Assembly: GCA_001544595.2 (NCBI GenBank)
Contig: FCOH02000011.1
Coordinates: 62,001-126,000 of the forward strand
Direction of reading: 5' to 3'
Source: Caballeronia peredens
GTDB lineage: Bacteria > Pseudomonadota > Gammaproteobacteria > Burkholderiales > Burkholderiaceae
Length of the DNA stretch: 64,000 nucleotides
Made by a program: the position numbers and the translations under genes. Every line of letters starts with the position of its first letter. The stretch's first letter is position 1. This document shows, one piece after another, positions 33,088-43,576 of this stretch. A model generated the notes under the pieces. It was not told the DNA's origin. It ran no database searches and was given only the letters and a program-made list of their open reading frames with translations.

Positions 33088-35700
33088 ATGACCAGAGCGT
33101 CACCCGCCATCGGCTCTTTCAACTCCGGTGAGCTGTCGCCGAGGTTGGAGGGGCGCACCGACATCGCGAAGTATGCTGCGGGGTTGAAGGTGTGCGAGAA
33201 CTTCATCCCCCTGATTCAGGGGCCGGCGATGCGCCGCGGCGGCTTTCGCTTCCTTGGCGCGGTAAAGGATCAGAGCGCGCGCACGTGGCTTGTGCGTTTC
33301 GAGTTCAACACGCAGCAGGCCTATCTGCTCGAGTTCGGCAACTTCTACATCCGCTTCTGGGCGAACCACGGGCAAGTGCTGAGCGGCGGCGTTCCGTATG
33401 AGATCGCTTCGCCGTATTCCAGTGGTGACCTGATCGACGCTGACGGACTCTTCAGTCTCGATTTCGTCGAGTCCGCGGACGTCGTATACATCACGCATCA
33501 GAACTTCGCGCCGCGCAAACTCTCCCGCCTCGGGCCGACGAATTGGGTGCTCTCGATCGTGCAGCCGATCGGCGGCCCGTTCGAAATCGAAAACACGTCA
33601 CCCACGACGGTGTACGCCAGCGGTCAAACGGGTTCCGTCACGCTCACGGCGTCCGCGCCGATCTTCGTTCCCGGCCATGTGGGCGGTCTGTTCCTGCTCA
33701 AGCGCAAGTCCGCAGCGGGCATCACGCAATGGAATCAGCCGGACCTGATCCTAAACGGCGACCTGCGCATGTCCGACGGCAAGACGTACAAGGCGATCAG
33801 CCCGGACCTGACGCCGGTGCCGCGCGTGACGGGGCCGAACAAGCCGGTGCATACCGAGGGCGCCCTGTGGGATGGCGGCGACGCGAACAAGGCGCTGTAC
33901 TACACACCGGTGGGCACCACGACGGCCATCGATGCGCGCGTCGGCGTGCTGTGGGAATACGAGGATCCGGGCTATGGCGTCCTCCTGATCACCGCGTACG
34001 CAAGCGCGACGCAGGTTGTCGCCACGGTTGTGCAACTGACGAGCGCGTCATCGCAGGCACAGCTTCCCGCCGACTGCGTTGGCTCCGGTAACGCGTCCTC
34101 GCGCTGGGCATTCGGCTCGTGGTCGAATGCGCTCGGCTGGCCGTCGTCCGTGAGCCTGTTTCGCCAACGCCTCGTGTTCGCGCGCAAGCAAACCGTGTGG
34201 CTCAGCGTCTCGGGAGACTTCGAGAATTTCAGCCCGCGCGACCTCAATGGGCTCGTGACCACCGACATGGCGATCACCGCGACGCTCGCCTCCGCGCAGG
34301 TCAACGACATCCAGTGGGTCGAGCCCTACGACAGCAGCACAGAGGCGCTGATCTGCGGCACGGCGGGCAGCGAATTCGCCGTTCAGTCGCAGACCACGCA
34401 GCAGCCTTTCGGCCCGGAAAACATCAGTGCGCCGCCGATCTCCTCGTTCGGCTCGCGCCGCATGAAACCGGCGCACGTCGGGCGCACGTTGCTTTTCGTG
34501 CAGCGCGCGGGCACGAAACTGCGCGATATCTCCTACGACATCGTGTCGAGCGACTTCGTGTCGAACGATCAGTCAATGCTCGCCGAGCACATCCCGAAGC
34601 CTCAAATCAATCAGATCGTGTATCAGCAGGAGCCGTATTCCGTGAATTGGGCGACACGCTCGGATGGCGCTCTGGTCGCGATGACCTATTCGCGCGAGCA
34701 GTATCCAGACGCGCCGCACGGCGGCTGGCACCGGCACCCGATCGGCGGCGGCGGCAAGGTCGAGTCCCTCGCGGTAATCCCGGCGCCAGACGGCTCGCGC
34801 GACGAGCTGTGGGCGATCATCAACTACACGATCGCGGGGCAGACGAAACGATATGTCTGCTTCATGGATTGGGAGCACCGCACTGGCGACGATCCGGAGG
34901 ACAGCTTCTACCTCGACGCGGGCCTGACGCTGAACAACGTCATCAATGCAACGCTCACGCTGAGCGCTGGCGCGATGACTCCGCACGCGACGAACGTCAC
35001 GTTCCTCGCATCCTCGGCGGTGTGGGCGGGCTCAGACGTCGGGCGCCAAATCCACTACCGCTATTCCGCGCCGGGCGCCGACGTCAGCGGCAACCCGATC
35101 ACCGTCTTCCGCACGGCGAAGGCGACGATCACGGCATTCACCTCGGCGACGTCGGTGCAATGCCGCATCGATGCAGCGTTCCCGGCACTTACGTCTATTC
35201 CGGCGAACGGCTGGCGCATGAGCGTCACGACCATCAGCGGGCTCTCTCACCTTGAAGGGCAGACGGTTGATCTGCTCGTCGACGGCGCGACGCATCCCGT
35301 GCGCGTCGTGTCGGGCGGTCAGGTCACGCTGCAGAACCCCGGATCGAAGGTGCATGTCGGCCTCGCCAGTCCCGGTCGGCTGCAGACGATGCGGCTGAAC
35401 GCGGGCGGCTCGGACGGCACGAGCCAGGGGAAGTCCGCGCGCATCAATCAGATCGTCGTGCGTCTGATGGAGACGCTCGGGCTTCAATTCGGAAGCAGCT
35501 TCTCGAACCTCGACGAGGCGCAGTTCCGTGCGGCGTTTGACGCGATGGACAATCCGCCGCCGCTGTTCACGGGCGACATGCTCTTCGACTTCGAATCCGA
35601 CTACGACAGCAACCCGTGGATCTGCCTGCTTCAGCCGTACCCGTTGCCCGCGACGATCGTCGGCATCTTTCCGCAGGTCACCACCTACGACCGAGGATGA
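33088..35700 (+). CDS. Tail nozzle protein (tail tubular protein B-like)
   Basis: 870 residues starting with the family signature IGSFNSGELSPRLEGRTDIA, then YAAGLKVCENFIPLIQGPAM and RRGGFRFLGAVKD. The long beta-rich body with repeated Ser/Thr/Gly sheets fits the hexameric nozzle that closes the short tail. It directly follows the adaptor gene, as in T7 and BPP-1-like phages. Confidence 0.82.
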   Translation: MTRASPAIGSFNSGELSPRLEGRTDIAKYAAGLKVCENFIPLIQGPAMRRGGFRFLGAVKDQSARTWLVRFEFNTQQAYLLEFGNFYIRFWANHGQVLSGGVPYEIASPYSSGDLIDADGLFSLDFVESADVVYITHQNFAPRKLSRLGPTNWVLSIVQPIGGPFEIENTSPTTVYASGQTGSVTLTASAPIFVPGHVGGLFLLKRKSAAGITQWNQPDLILNGDLRMSDGKTYKAISPDLTPVPRVTGPNKPVHTEGALWDGGDANKALYYTPVGTTTAIDARVGVLWEYEDPGYGVLLITAYASATQVVATVVQLTSASSQAQLPADCVGSGNASSRWAFGSWSNALGWPSSVSLFRQRLVFARKQTVWLSVSGDFENFSPRDLNGLVTTDMAITATLASAQVNDIQWVEPYDSSTEALICGTAGSEFAVQSQTTQQPFGPENISAPPISSFGSRRMKPAHVGRTLLFVQRAGTKLRDISYDIVSSDFVSNDQSMLAEHIPKPQINQIVYQQEPYSVNWATRSDGALVAMTYSREQYPDAPHGGWHRHPIGGGGKVESLAVIPAPDGSRDELWAIINYTIAGQTKRYVCFMDWEHRTGDDPEDSFYLDAGLTLNNVINATLTLSAGAMTPHATNVTFLASSAVWAGSDVGRQIHYRYSAPGADVSGNPITVFRTAKATITAFTSATSVQCRIDAAFPALTSIPANGWRMSVTTISGLSHLEGQTVDLLVDGATHPVRVVSGGQVTLQNPGSKVHVGLASPGRLQTMRLNAGGSDGTSQGKSARINQIVVRLMETLGLQFGSSFSNLDEAQFRAAFDAMDNPPPLFTGDMLFDFESDYDSNPWICLLQPYPLPATIVGIFPQVTTYDRG

Positions 35701-35701
35701 C

Positions 35702-36130
35702 ATGCTGATCTCGCAATACAAAGCCGCCGACATGCACGCGCTGCTGATCCAGCCGGCGCAGGCGGCGATGCGTCCGATTCTCCTGTCCGGTGGGTATCCG
35801 GAATCACTCGAACCGCTCGAATCCTTCACCTGCCGCATGAATGATCGTGTCGTGGCGTGCGCTGGGTTCTGCCCGCTGTGGGAGGGCAACGTGCGCGCGT
35901 GGGCGGTGATCGCGGGCGACATCGGCGGCGCCGGCATGGTGGCGCTCACGCGCGCCGTGCGCCGAGGCTTCGATATGTGCGATGCGCGGCGCATCGAGGT
36001 GGAAGTGGACTCCGAATTCAAGCAGGCGCACCGCTGGGTCGAGATGATTGGCGGCTTCGAGTGGGAAGGGCGCATGCGCAAATACTCGCCCGATGGGCGC
36101 GACTGTGACCGCTACGCAAGGGTGAAATAA
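35702..36130 (+). CDS. GNAT-like internal virion/tail protein
   Basis: 142 residues from ATG 35702. The order of elements is that of a GNAT fold: RMNDRVVACAGFCPLWEGNV as the central strands, ALTRAVRRGFDMCDARRIEV, then EMIGGFEWEGRMRKYSPDGR at the end. Phages of this type encode such a protein before the internal virion genes (T7 gp13-like place). Acetyltransferase activity is not shown. Confidence 0.7.
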   Translation: MLISQYKAADMHALLIQPAQAAMRPILLSGGYPESLEPLESFTCRMNDRVVACAGFCPLWEGNVRAWAVIAGDIGGAGMVALTRAVRRGFDMCDARRIEVEVDSEFKQAHRWVEMIGGFEWEGRMRKYSPDGRDCDRYARVK

Positions 36131-36132
36131 AA

Positions 36133-36666
36133 ATGGCAGATCCGGTAACTTGGCTGGCGGTCGCGGGGGCCGCTCTCGGAACGGTGGGCGCGATCACCTC
36201 GGCGAACGCGCAAGCCGCATCGTCAGAGTCCGCGGCCAACGCCGCGCGATATAACGCTGCGGCCGATCAGTCGCGCGCGACCGTGGCGCTTCAGCAGGGC
36301 AATGCCAACGAGGACGCGCAGCGCCGGCAGGCGGCTCTCGCGCTCGGGCGGCAGAGCGCGGCGAGTGCCGAGAGCGGTGTCGATCTCGCCTCAGGCTCTG
36401 CGCTCGATCTATACAAGCAGTCGGCGACGAACGCCGAACTCGACGCGTTGAACATCCGCTACGGCTCGCGACTTCAGGCGCAGGGGCTTCAGTCCCAATC
36501 GGTGCTCGACAACATGTCTGCTGCGCAAGCCGACAGCAATGCGAGCTCGGCAATGACGGCGGGCTATCTGAATGCGGGCGCGTCCGCGCTCTCAGCGTAT
36601 GGCACCTACACCAGTCGCAAGGCGCAACTCGACTACTACAAATCCAACAAACCGGCGCTTTCCTAA
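36133..36666 (+). CDS. Internal virion protein, small (gp14-like)
   Basis: 177 residues. A hydrophobic start (TWLAVAGAALGTVGAITSAN) is followed by a long Ala/Gln/Ser helical region (SSESAANAARYNAAADQSRA) ending in RKAQLDYYKSNKPALS. Same layout as the gp14-type ejection protein that inserts in the outer membrane. Assigned from composition and place. Confidence 0.7.
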   Translation: MADPVTWLAVAGAALGTVGAITSANAQAASSESAANAARYNAAADQSRATVALQQGNANEDAQRRQAALALGRQSAASAESGVDLASGSALDLYKQSATNAELDALNIRYGSRLQAQGLQSQSVLDNMSAAQADSNASSAMTAGYLNAGASALSAYGTYTSRKAQLDYYKSNKPALS

Positions 36667-36667
36667 C

Positions 36668-39193
36668 ATGCAAATCCCGCTCTACCAACAGCAAACGAAC
36701 GTCGGCGGCGGCTTGCCGCTGCCGCGCGCGGAGGCGAATCCCGTTTCCGCTGCCGTCGGGCAGGCGCTCGAAGGCGTCGCAAGGTCCGGCGACGCGCTCG
36801 AAAACGGCCTGATGATCCAGCAGAAGACGAATGAGCGGCTGCTCGATGAGCAACGCGAGCAGGACGCCAAAGCGTGGACGGCTGACGCAGTGTCGAATGC
36901 GCACCTCGAATGGCAGAAGACGATGGTCGATCGCCAGCAGGCGGCAACCGGCAGCGCGGCCGGCTTCACGCCGAAGATGCTCGATGACTTCGACACCTAT
37001 GCGAAGGAGTCGATCGCGAACGCGCCGACGCCGCTCGCTCAACGCTATATGCAGCAGAGCATGGCGGCGCTGCGCACGCAGATCGGCACGCAGGCACTCA
37101 ACTTCGAGGCGAACGCGCGCATTGGCGATCGCATTGAGAAGCAGACGAATTCGATCAACACCTGGGCGAATGTCGTCTTCACCGATCCGTCGCAATACGA
37201 GTCCGCGCTGAAGTCGATTCAGGAGACGATGCCGGAAGTCGGCCCCGAGCATACGAACAAGCTGCTCGACTATGCAAAAAAGACGATCGCTTATGCGGCG
37301 GCCACGTCGGTGGCGCGCAGCAACCCGGATTCGATCATCGGCGCGCCGGGCTCGGGAGCGAACGCGGCGACCGGTGGAGGGCAGTATCAGGGCGGCTTCT
37401 CGGGCGCCGATGCGTTCGTCGCGCAGAAAGAGGGCGGCTTGCTCGCGAAGGACACCAACAACACGCCGACGAACTTCGGCATCAATCAGGCTGCGAACCC
37501 TGACGTCGATGTGACGAAGCTGACGCCGGAACAGGCGTCGCAGATCCGAAAGTCCCGATATTGGGATGCGATCCACGCAGACGCGCTGCCGCCCGCGATG
37601 CAGCCCGTTGCGTATAACTTCGCGATTCAGGCGGGCGCGGGCGCGGCGAACAATCTGCTCAAGCAGGCCGACAATGACCCGGCCAAATTCAACGAACTGG
37701 CGAAGGCCTATTACGACAAGATCCCGGCCGACAAGTCGCAGGGTTATCTGCAGGCGTGGAAGACGCGATCGGATGAGGCGTTCAAGCTAGGCGGTGCGCC
37801 GGCCGCGCCAGCCGACAATCCTGTCCTCGCGAACCTGCCGTTCGAACAGCGCTTGCAGGTCTGGAATCAGGCAAAGACGCAGCAAGGCCAGAACATGGCG
37901 CTCGCTCGCGCGCAGCTCGACACGCACCTGCAGGACGCGCAGTCCATGGCGGCGAACGGCGTGTCCGACCCGACGCCGATCTCCTTTCAACAACTGGTGA
38001 ACGCTTACGGCCCGCTCGAAGCGCCGGCGCATTACCGCGCCTATCAGGACGGCCAGCAACTGGCGGGCGACGTCGCGAACATGAAGGGCATGCCGATGCA
38101 GGACATCGCGGGCATGGTCAACTCGCGCGCACCGACGGCTGGGCCCGGTTACGCTGTCGCAGCGCACGACCATCAGATCCTGCAGAGCGCGGCATCGCAG
38201 GTGCTCCAGCAGCGCGAGGCGGACCCGGCGTCCTACGTCGTGAAGAACGCGCCAGCCGTGCAGACGGCGCAGCAGGCCTTTGCCGCGAATCCGACGCCGC
38301 AGACTGCATCCGCGTTCGCGCAGGCGTCCATCGCGGAACAGCAGCGCCTCGGTGTGCCGAAGCCGCAGGTGCTCACGAAACTGCAGGCGGAAACGCTCAC
38401 CGATCAGATCAACGCCAACGGCGGCGCACAGGCCGATCAGGTCATTCAGCAGCAGGCGCAACTGTGGGGCGATCGCTGGGGCGACGTCTTTGGCCAGTTG
38501 AAGAACGTGAAGCCGGTCGCGAAGGTGCTCGGCTATCTGGGCAGCAGCGTCGACACGGCGACGCGCCAGCAGGTGCTCGGCGCGGCCAACACGCCGATCG
38601 AGTCGCTGAAGGATGGCATCAACCCCGCCGACGTGAAGTCCGTCGAGACGAAGCTGCAGAGCCTCACGCAGCCCTTCGCCGCGACGATGGCTTACTCGCT
38701 CGGTGGCGCGTCGACGTTCGGCGCGCTCTACGACTCGGCGAACCGGCTGAGCCTCACATACCTGCGTCAGGGCATGTCACCGGGCGACGCGACGAACAAG
38801 GCGTTTCAAGCGCTGATGGGCGGGCAGTTCAACGTGCGCGACAGCGCGCGCATCCCGACGCAGTACGACGCCGACGCGGTGATGAGCGGCGCGAAGCTGA
38901 TTCAAGGCAACCTCGGCGGCCTCGATCTGACCGTGCCGCCCGCGCCCGCGAGCATGCGCGCCGAGGACGCGAAGTCGCTCTACGTCTCGAATCTGCGTTC
39001 TGGCGGGAAGTGGATCACGAGCGCCGACGGCAAGAGCCTCGTGCTCTTCGATCCGGTGTCGCAGTCGCTCGTCACCACGCGCGACGGCAAGCCGGTCGGC
39101 GCACCTTTCTCATCGCTTGCCGCGCCCGCGAAGCGCGTGGAGGCGGACCCTTCAACGGCTGATGTTCCGGTCATTCCTGCGGCGGTGTACTGA
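36668..39193 (+). CDS. Internal virion protein with GH108-like lysozyme domain
   Basis: 841 residues from ATG 36668. Residues ~245-370 form a muramidase domain: SGADAFVAQKEGGLLAKDTN with the catalytic Glu255, then TPTNFGINQAANPDVDV and SRYWDAIHADALPPAMQPVA. Flanking regions are long Ala/Gln-rich helices. During infection it should be ejected and open the cell wall for DNA passage, as does T7 gp16. The virion thus carries a lysozyme separate from the endolysin at 46043. Confidence 0.82.
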   Translation: MQIPLYQQQTNVGGGLPLPRAEANPVSAAVGQALEGVARSGDALENGLMIQQKTNERLLDEQREQDAKAWTADAVSNAHLEWQKTMVDRQQAATGSAAGFTPKMLDDFDTYAKESIANAPTPLAQRYMQQSMAALRTQIGTQALNFEANARIGDRIEKQTNSINTWANVVFTDPSQYESALKSIQETMPEVGPEHTNKLLDYAKKTIAYAAATSVARSNPDSIIGAPGSGANAATGGGQYQGGFSGADAFVAQKEGGLLAKDTNNTPTNFGINQAANPDVDVTKLTPEQASQIRKSRYWDAIHADALPPAMQPVAYNFAIQAGAGAANNLLKQADNDPAKFNELAKAYYDKIPADKSQGYLQAWKTRSDEAFKLGGAPAAPADNPVLANLPFEQRLQVWNQAKTQQGQNMALARAQLDTHLQDAQSMAANGVSDPTPISFQQLVNAYGPLEAPAHYRAYQDGQQLAGDVANMKGMPMQDIAGMVNSRAPTAGPGYAVAAHDHQILQSAASQVLQQREADPASYVVKNAPAVQTAQQAFAANPTPQTASAFAQASIAEQQRLGVPKPQVLTKLQAETLTDQINANGGAQADQVIQQQAQLWGDRWGDVFGQLKNVKPVAKVLGYLGSSVDTATRQQVLGAANTPIESLKDGINPADVKSVETKLQSLTQPFAATMAYSLGGASTFGALYDSANRLSLTYLRQGMSPGDATNKAFQALMGGQFNVRDSARIPTQYDADAVMSGAKLIQGNLGGLDLTVPPAPASMRAEDAKSLYVSNLRSGGKWITSADGKSLVLFDPVSQSLVTTRDGKPVGAPFSSLAAPAKRVEADPSTADVPVIPAAVY

Positions 39194-41025
39194 TGGGCAA
39201 TCTCGTTCTCGACGGCGATCCGACCGCGCCACTGAAACCGATCACCGAATACCCGACGCCGCTCGGCGACTATCTGGCGGCGCAGGGCGGTGAAGCCCTG
39301 CAGGGCATTCGCGACCGCTACAGCTACATCTTCGGCGCGCGGCCCGACAACACCATCGTCGGATATCGCTCAGCGGATGGCCCGTTTCCTGACGAGTTCG
39401 CTGGCGCGCCGATCTACGGCGACGACCCGAGCCAGCAGCACGTCGACGCGGCGAGCGCGCAGAAGCAACTGTCCGATGCGGGCGTCAAGATGCAGGCGCC
39501 CGAATCCGGCATGTATGCCAACACGCTCGACTCTCTGATCCAGCGGCATCAGGAGCAGGTCGCGCGGCAGACGGCGATCGCGGCATCGCCGACCGGCGCG
39601 CGCTCCATTCTCGGCTTCGGCGTGCAGATCGGCGCGTCGATGCTCGACCCGCTCAATATCGCGTCCTCATTCGTGCCTGTGATCGGCCCGGCCAAATACA
39701 CGGCGCTGCTCGCGGACGCCAGCAGCGCGCTCGCGCGCTTCGGTATTCGTGCGGGCGTCGGCGCGGCCGAAGGCGCAGTCGGCACGGCGCTGCTGCAGCC
39801 GCTCGAGTCGCAGGTCGCGAAGAACGTCGGCGACGATTTCACGATGACGAAGGCGCTGGAGAACATTGCGTTCGGCGCGGCATTCGGCGCCGGCCTGCAC
39901 TCGATCGGCGGTGCCGCGAAGGACGCGTTCTTCGGCGCGCCGACGAAGCCGTCTGTGAAGGTCGAAGACGTTCCCGAGAGCACGCCGAACTTCGCGCCCG
40001 CGAACGAAGTGACGCCCACCGTCAAGCCGCTCGTCATCCACATGGAGACGGGCGACGTACCGATCTCGCCGATGGGCGCGGCGTGGATGAACAACAGCGT
40101 GTCGCACGAGACGCGCATCGCCGCTACGTCGACGGCAATCTCGCAGGTGCTCGATGGGCGCGGCGTGACGATCGATCCGGTGATGCGCGCCGATCCGGCG
40201 CTCCAGTATTCGATGGCGCAGCGCCAGAAGCCCACGGATATGGCGATGGCGCTCGAACAGGCGCGCGCGGACATCGCGCCCGAGGTCAAGTCGGAACTGA
40301 CCGCGCAGGCCGCCAACGCCGCCGAGCCGGGCGCGATCACGCAGATGCGCAGCCAACTCGACCAGATCCGCGGCGAACTCGACGCGATGGGCGAGACGCC
40401 CGCCAAGTCGGATGTCCGCGCGCTCCAGCAAGGCCAGAAGATCAAGTTCAGCGAAGCACAAGAGCGCGCACAGACCGAGCACGACGCGCGGCGCGCGGAT
40501 CTTCAGGGGCAGGCGACGCGCCTCGAACAGCAGATCGACACGAACCGCCAGGCGTCGCAGGCCGCGCAGGATCTCGCGGCGCTCGACCGTGGCGAATTCC
40601 CTGACCGCTTTCAGGATCGCGCGCAGCAGCGCGCCGAGCAGCTTCTGCAGGGCGATCCGATTCAGGCGGCGGTGCGCCAGCTCTTCAGCCCGTCGGCGGA
40701 CGCCGATCGCGCAGCCGCGCAACGCTTCAATGCCGCCGAGAACGTCGCCGCCGCCGATCCCGTCTCATCGCGCGCGGTCGACGCCAATTTGAAAGACATT
40801 CCAGAAGCCGTTAAGACCGCCGCCACCGAAGGCGCGGAACTGAGCATGAAAGCCGCCGAGGAGAAATACCGGATGACGCTGGATCAACTGAAGCAGAGCG
40901 GCGCGACCGATCGCACGCTCGAGTCTTTCGCTCGCGAACTCGAACCGTTTGACGCTGACCTGAAGGATGCCGAGGCGCTCGGCAAGGGCATGCTCAGCGC
41001 GGCGCTGTGCGGGGTTACGCGATGA
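39193..41025 (+). CDS. Internal virion (ejection) protein, 610 residues
   Basis: Starts MGNLVLDGDPTAPLKPITEY; contains Gly/Ala hydrophobic stretches (LGFGVQIGASMLDPLNIASS, AFGAAFGAGLHSIGGAA) that could enter membranes and a long coiled C-terminal half (AQERAQTEHDARRADLQGQA). Overlaps genes on both sides by 1-4 nt. It is probably part of the DNA-translocation complex; enzyme motifs are not visible. Confidence 0.7.
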   Translation: MGNLVLDGDPTAPLKPITEYPTPLGDYLAAQGGEALQGIRDRYSYIFGARPDNTIVGYRSADGPFPDEFAGAPIYGDDPSQQHVDAASAQKQLSDAGVKMQAPESGMYANTLDSLIQRHQEQVARQTAIAASPTGARSILGFGVQIGASMLDPLNIASSFVPVIGPAKYTALLADASSALARFGIRAGVGAAEGAVGTALLQPLESQVAKNVGDDFTMTKALENIAFGAAFGAGLHSIGGAAKDAFFGAPTKPSVKVEDVPESTPNFAPANEVTPTVKPLVIHMETGDVPISPMGAAWMNNSVSHETRIAATSTAISQVLDGRGVTIDPVMRADPALQYSMAQRQKPTDMAMALEQARADIAPEVKSELTAQAANAAEPGAITQMRSQLDQIRGELDAMGETPAKSDVRALQQGQKIKFSEAQERAQTEHDARRADLQGQATRLEQQIDTNRQASQAAQDLAALDRGEFPDRFQDRAQQRAEQLLQGDPIQAAVRQLFSPSADADRAAAQRFNAAENVAAADPVSSRAVDANLKDIPEAVKTAATEGAELSMKAAEEKYRMTLDQLKQSGATDRTLESFARELEPFDADLKDAEALGKGMLSAALCGVTR

Positions 41026-43499
41026 GAAACGAATGTATTGACGCACTCAATGCGGGCGCTGGGCGCGAAGTCGGCTATGAGGAGGCTGACGCGCTGTTCT
41101 CGAAGCTACAGGCGCACGAGCGCATGATCGCGAACGAGCGGCCTGACCTCTCGCCGCGCGACGTTTCAGTGATGGCCGCGCAGCGCGTCGGCGAAGATCT
41201 GAAGGCGGCGGCGTTCATCCAGCGCCGCAACGCGCTGCTCAACGCCACGATTCGCGCGGAGCGCGTGCAGTGGGTGAAGAACCAGTTTGGCGCGCGTCCC
41301 GCCGAAGGGCTGGAGGCGCTGCTGGTCGGCGTGAATCGCGCGAAGCAGGGCGCTCGCAACTCGGTGATGTCCGTGCAGAAGGCGCTGCGCGACAAGGTGC
41401 TCGGCGGGTTTGTCTACGATCTGGAGAAGATCGGCGCGACCAAGGCGTTCGCAAGCGGCTCGATGGATCGCGATGTCGCGCGTGCGCTGTGGGCGATCGG
41501 CCGTGACAACGAGGACGAACTCACGCGCGGGCTTGCGCCGCTCGCGACGGACGTCGCCAAGGTCATCAACAAATGGCAGGAATGGACGCGCAACGCCGCG
41601 AACGACGCGGGCGCGTGGATAGGCAAGGAAGCCGGCTATATCGTGAAGCAGTCGCACGACATGCTTCGCGTGCGCAACGCGGGCTTTGAGACGTGGCGCG
41701 ACGCCGCGCTTCAGCACTTCGACATCCCGCGCATGGTCGCGGAAACCGGCGAGCAGAACGTCGACAAGCTCCTGCGCGGCGTCTATGACAACGTCGCGAG
41801 CGGCGATCACATGAAAGCGATCTCGCGCGTCGAGGAACAGCCGTTCCAAGGGCCGGGCAATCTCGCGAAGAAACTCAGCCAGTCGCGCGTCGTGCACTTC
41901 AAGGACGCCGACGCATGGTTCGACTACAACCAGCTTTACGGCACGCGCAGCCTGCGCGAGGCGGTCGCGGCCGGGCTCGATCGCGGCACGCAGCAGATCG
42001 GCCTGATGCGCCAGCTTGGTCCGAATCCGAAGGCGATGATGGATTCCATTGCGCAGCAGCTCGTCGCGGATGCGAAGGACGCGGGCGAGTTCACGAAAAT
42101 CGACGGCATCAAGGATTCGCGCGGCAAGCTCGAAACCTACATGAAGGCGGTCGACGGCTCGATGAGCATTCCGGGTAACGCGCTGTGGGCGCGACGCGGC
42201 GCGAACATCCGGGCGTGGCAGTCGCTCGCGAAGCTGGGCGGCATGATCATGTCGCAGTTCAACGACATCGCTGTCTACGGCTCCGAGGCAAAGTATCAGG
42301 GACGATCGTTCCTGCAGGGCATGGGCGAGTCCGTCGCTGGCCTCGGCACCAATCTGAAGGGCGAGGAGAAGCGCGAACTGCTCGCGAGCCTCGGCGTGTT
42401 CTTCGACTCCGCGCTCGGCGAGATCGCGCGCACGGGGTCGTTCGAAGACGCCGGCTCGCTGACGAACGCGCAACGCGTGTTCTTCCGGCTGAACCTCGGC
42501 GAGTGGTGGTCGGAGAAGATGCGCGCGGCGGCGGCGATGGGCATGTCGCATCACCTGGCGCTTCAATCTGAAAAGGGCTGGGAGACGCTCGCGCCTGAGT
42601 TCCGCCGCGTGCTCGACCTCTACGGCATCGACTCAGCGAAATGGGACGTCGTGCGCGGCTCTGCGCAGAAGCAGATCGACGGCCGCGCCTACATCGCGCC
42701 GGACACGATCAGCGATGCGAAGATCGCTGATCAGATCCAGACGTATCTGAACGACCGCACCGGCTTCTTCCAACTGGAGCCCGACGCGAAGACGCGCGCC
42801 ATCATGCTGCAGGGCACGAATCCCGGCACCTTTCTCGGCGAGTTCATGCGCTTCATCACGCAATTCAAGAGCTTCACGGGCGCGTACCTGCAGAAGATTT
42901 TCGGGCGTGAACTGTACGGCAAAGGCTACGAGGGCGACAGCGCGTGGGGCGCGCTCACGCACGGCAATGGCGAGGCGCTCGGTATCGTCAATCTCGTGCT
43001 CTGGTCGACGCTCTTCGGCTATGGTTCGATGGTCGCGAAGGATCTCATAAAGGGGCGCGCGCCGCGCGTGCCGAGCGAAGATCAGCCCACAGAGAACGCG
43101 AAGCTTTTCATGGCCGCGCTCGCGCAGGGCGGCGGCATGGGCATCATGGGCGACTTCCTGTTCGGCGATGCAAACCGCTTCGGCGGCGGCATGCTCTCGT
43201 CGCTCGCTGGCCCTACAGCGGGCGCTGCGAATGACATCGTGAATCTCTACACCTCGATGCGCGACGATGCGCTCGACGGCAAGTTGACCGCGGGCAAGGT
43301 CGGTGCGGAGAGCCTGCGCGTCGCGCTGAACAACACGCCATTCGTGAATCTGTTCTATACGCGCATCGCGCTTGATTACCTACTCTTTTATCGTATGCAG
43401 GAAATGATGAATCCCGGGTATCTTTCGCGCATGGAACAACGCGTGAGAACGCAGAACAACCAAGAATTTCTGTTGCCGCCGAGCAGCGTGATTCGATAG
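41022..43499 (+). CDS. Large internal virion (DNA ejection) protein
   Basis: 825 residues from ATG 41022 (ATGA overlap with the previous stop). Starts MRNECIDALNAGAGREVGYE; long helical body, with KLGGMIMSQFNDIAVYGSEA, ITQFKSFTGAYLQKIFGREL and a C-terminal half with glycine-rich hydrophobic parts (GGGMGIMGDFLFGDANRFGG). Matches the largest ejection protein of BPP-1-like podoviruses by size and place. Role inferred from context. Confidence 0.7.
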   Translation: MRNECIDALNAGAGREVGYEEADALFSKLQAHERMIANERPDLSPRDVSVMAAQRVGEDLKAAAFIQRRNALLNATIRAERVQWVKNQFGARPAEGLEALLVGVNRAKQGARNSVMSVQKALRDKVLGGFVYDLEKIGATKAFASGSMDRDVARALWAIGRDNEDELTRGLAPLATDVAKVINKWQEWTRNAANDAGAWIGKEAGYIVKQSHDMLRVRNAGFETWRDAALQHFDIPRMVAETGEQNVDKLLRGVYDNVASGDHMKAISRVEEQPFQGPGNLAKKLSQSRVVHFKDADAWFDYNQLYGTRSLREAVAAGLDRGTQQIGLMRQLGPNPKAMMDSIAQQLVADAKDAGEFTKIDGIKDSRGKLETYMKAVDGSMSIPGNALWARRGANIRAWQSLAKLGGMIMSQFNDIAVYGSEAKYQGRSFLQGMGESVAGLGTNLKGEEKRELLASLGVFFDSALGEIARTGSFEDAGSLTNAQRVFFRLNLGEWWSEKMRAAAAMGMSHHLALQSEKGWETLAPEFRRVLDLYGIDSAKWDVVRGSAQKQIDGRAYIAPDTISDAKIADQIQTYLNDRTGFFQLEPDAKTRAIMLQGTNPGTFLGEFMRFITQFKSFTGAYLQKIFGRELYGKGYEGDSAWGALTHGNGEALGIVNLVLWSTLFGYGSMVAKDLIKGRAPRVPSEDQPTENAKLFMAALAQGGGMGIMGDFLFGDANRFGGGMLSSLAGPTAGAANDIVNLYTSMRDDALDGKLTAGKVGAESLRVALNNTPFVNLFYTRIALDYLLFYRMQEMMNPGYLSRMEQRVRTQNNQEFLLPPSSVIR

Positions 43500-43576
43500 G
43501 AGTGCCGCGATGAGGCGGGCCATGACCCGCTGAACGCTATTCGCCGCCCTACAAGGCCGAAAACCTTGAGGGCAAC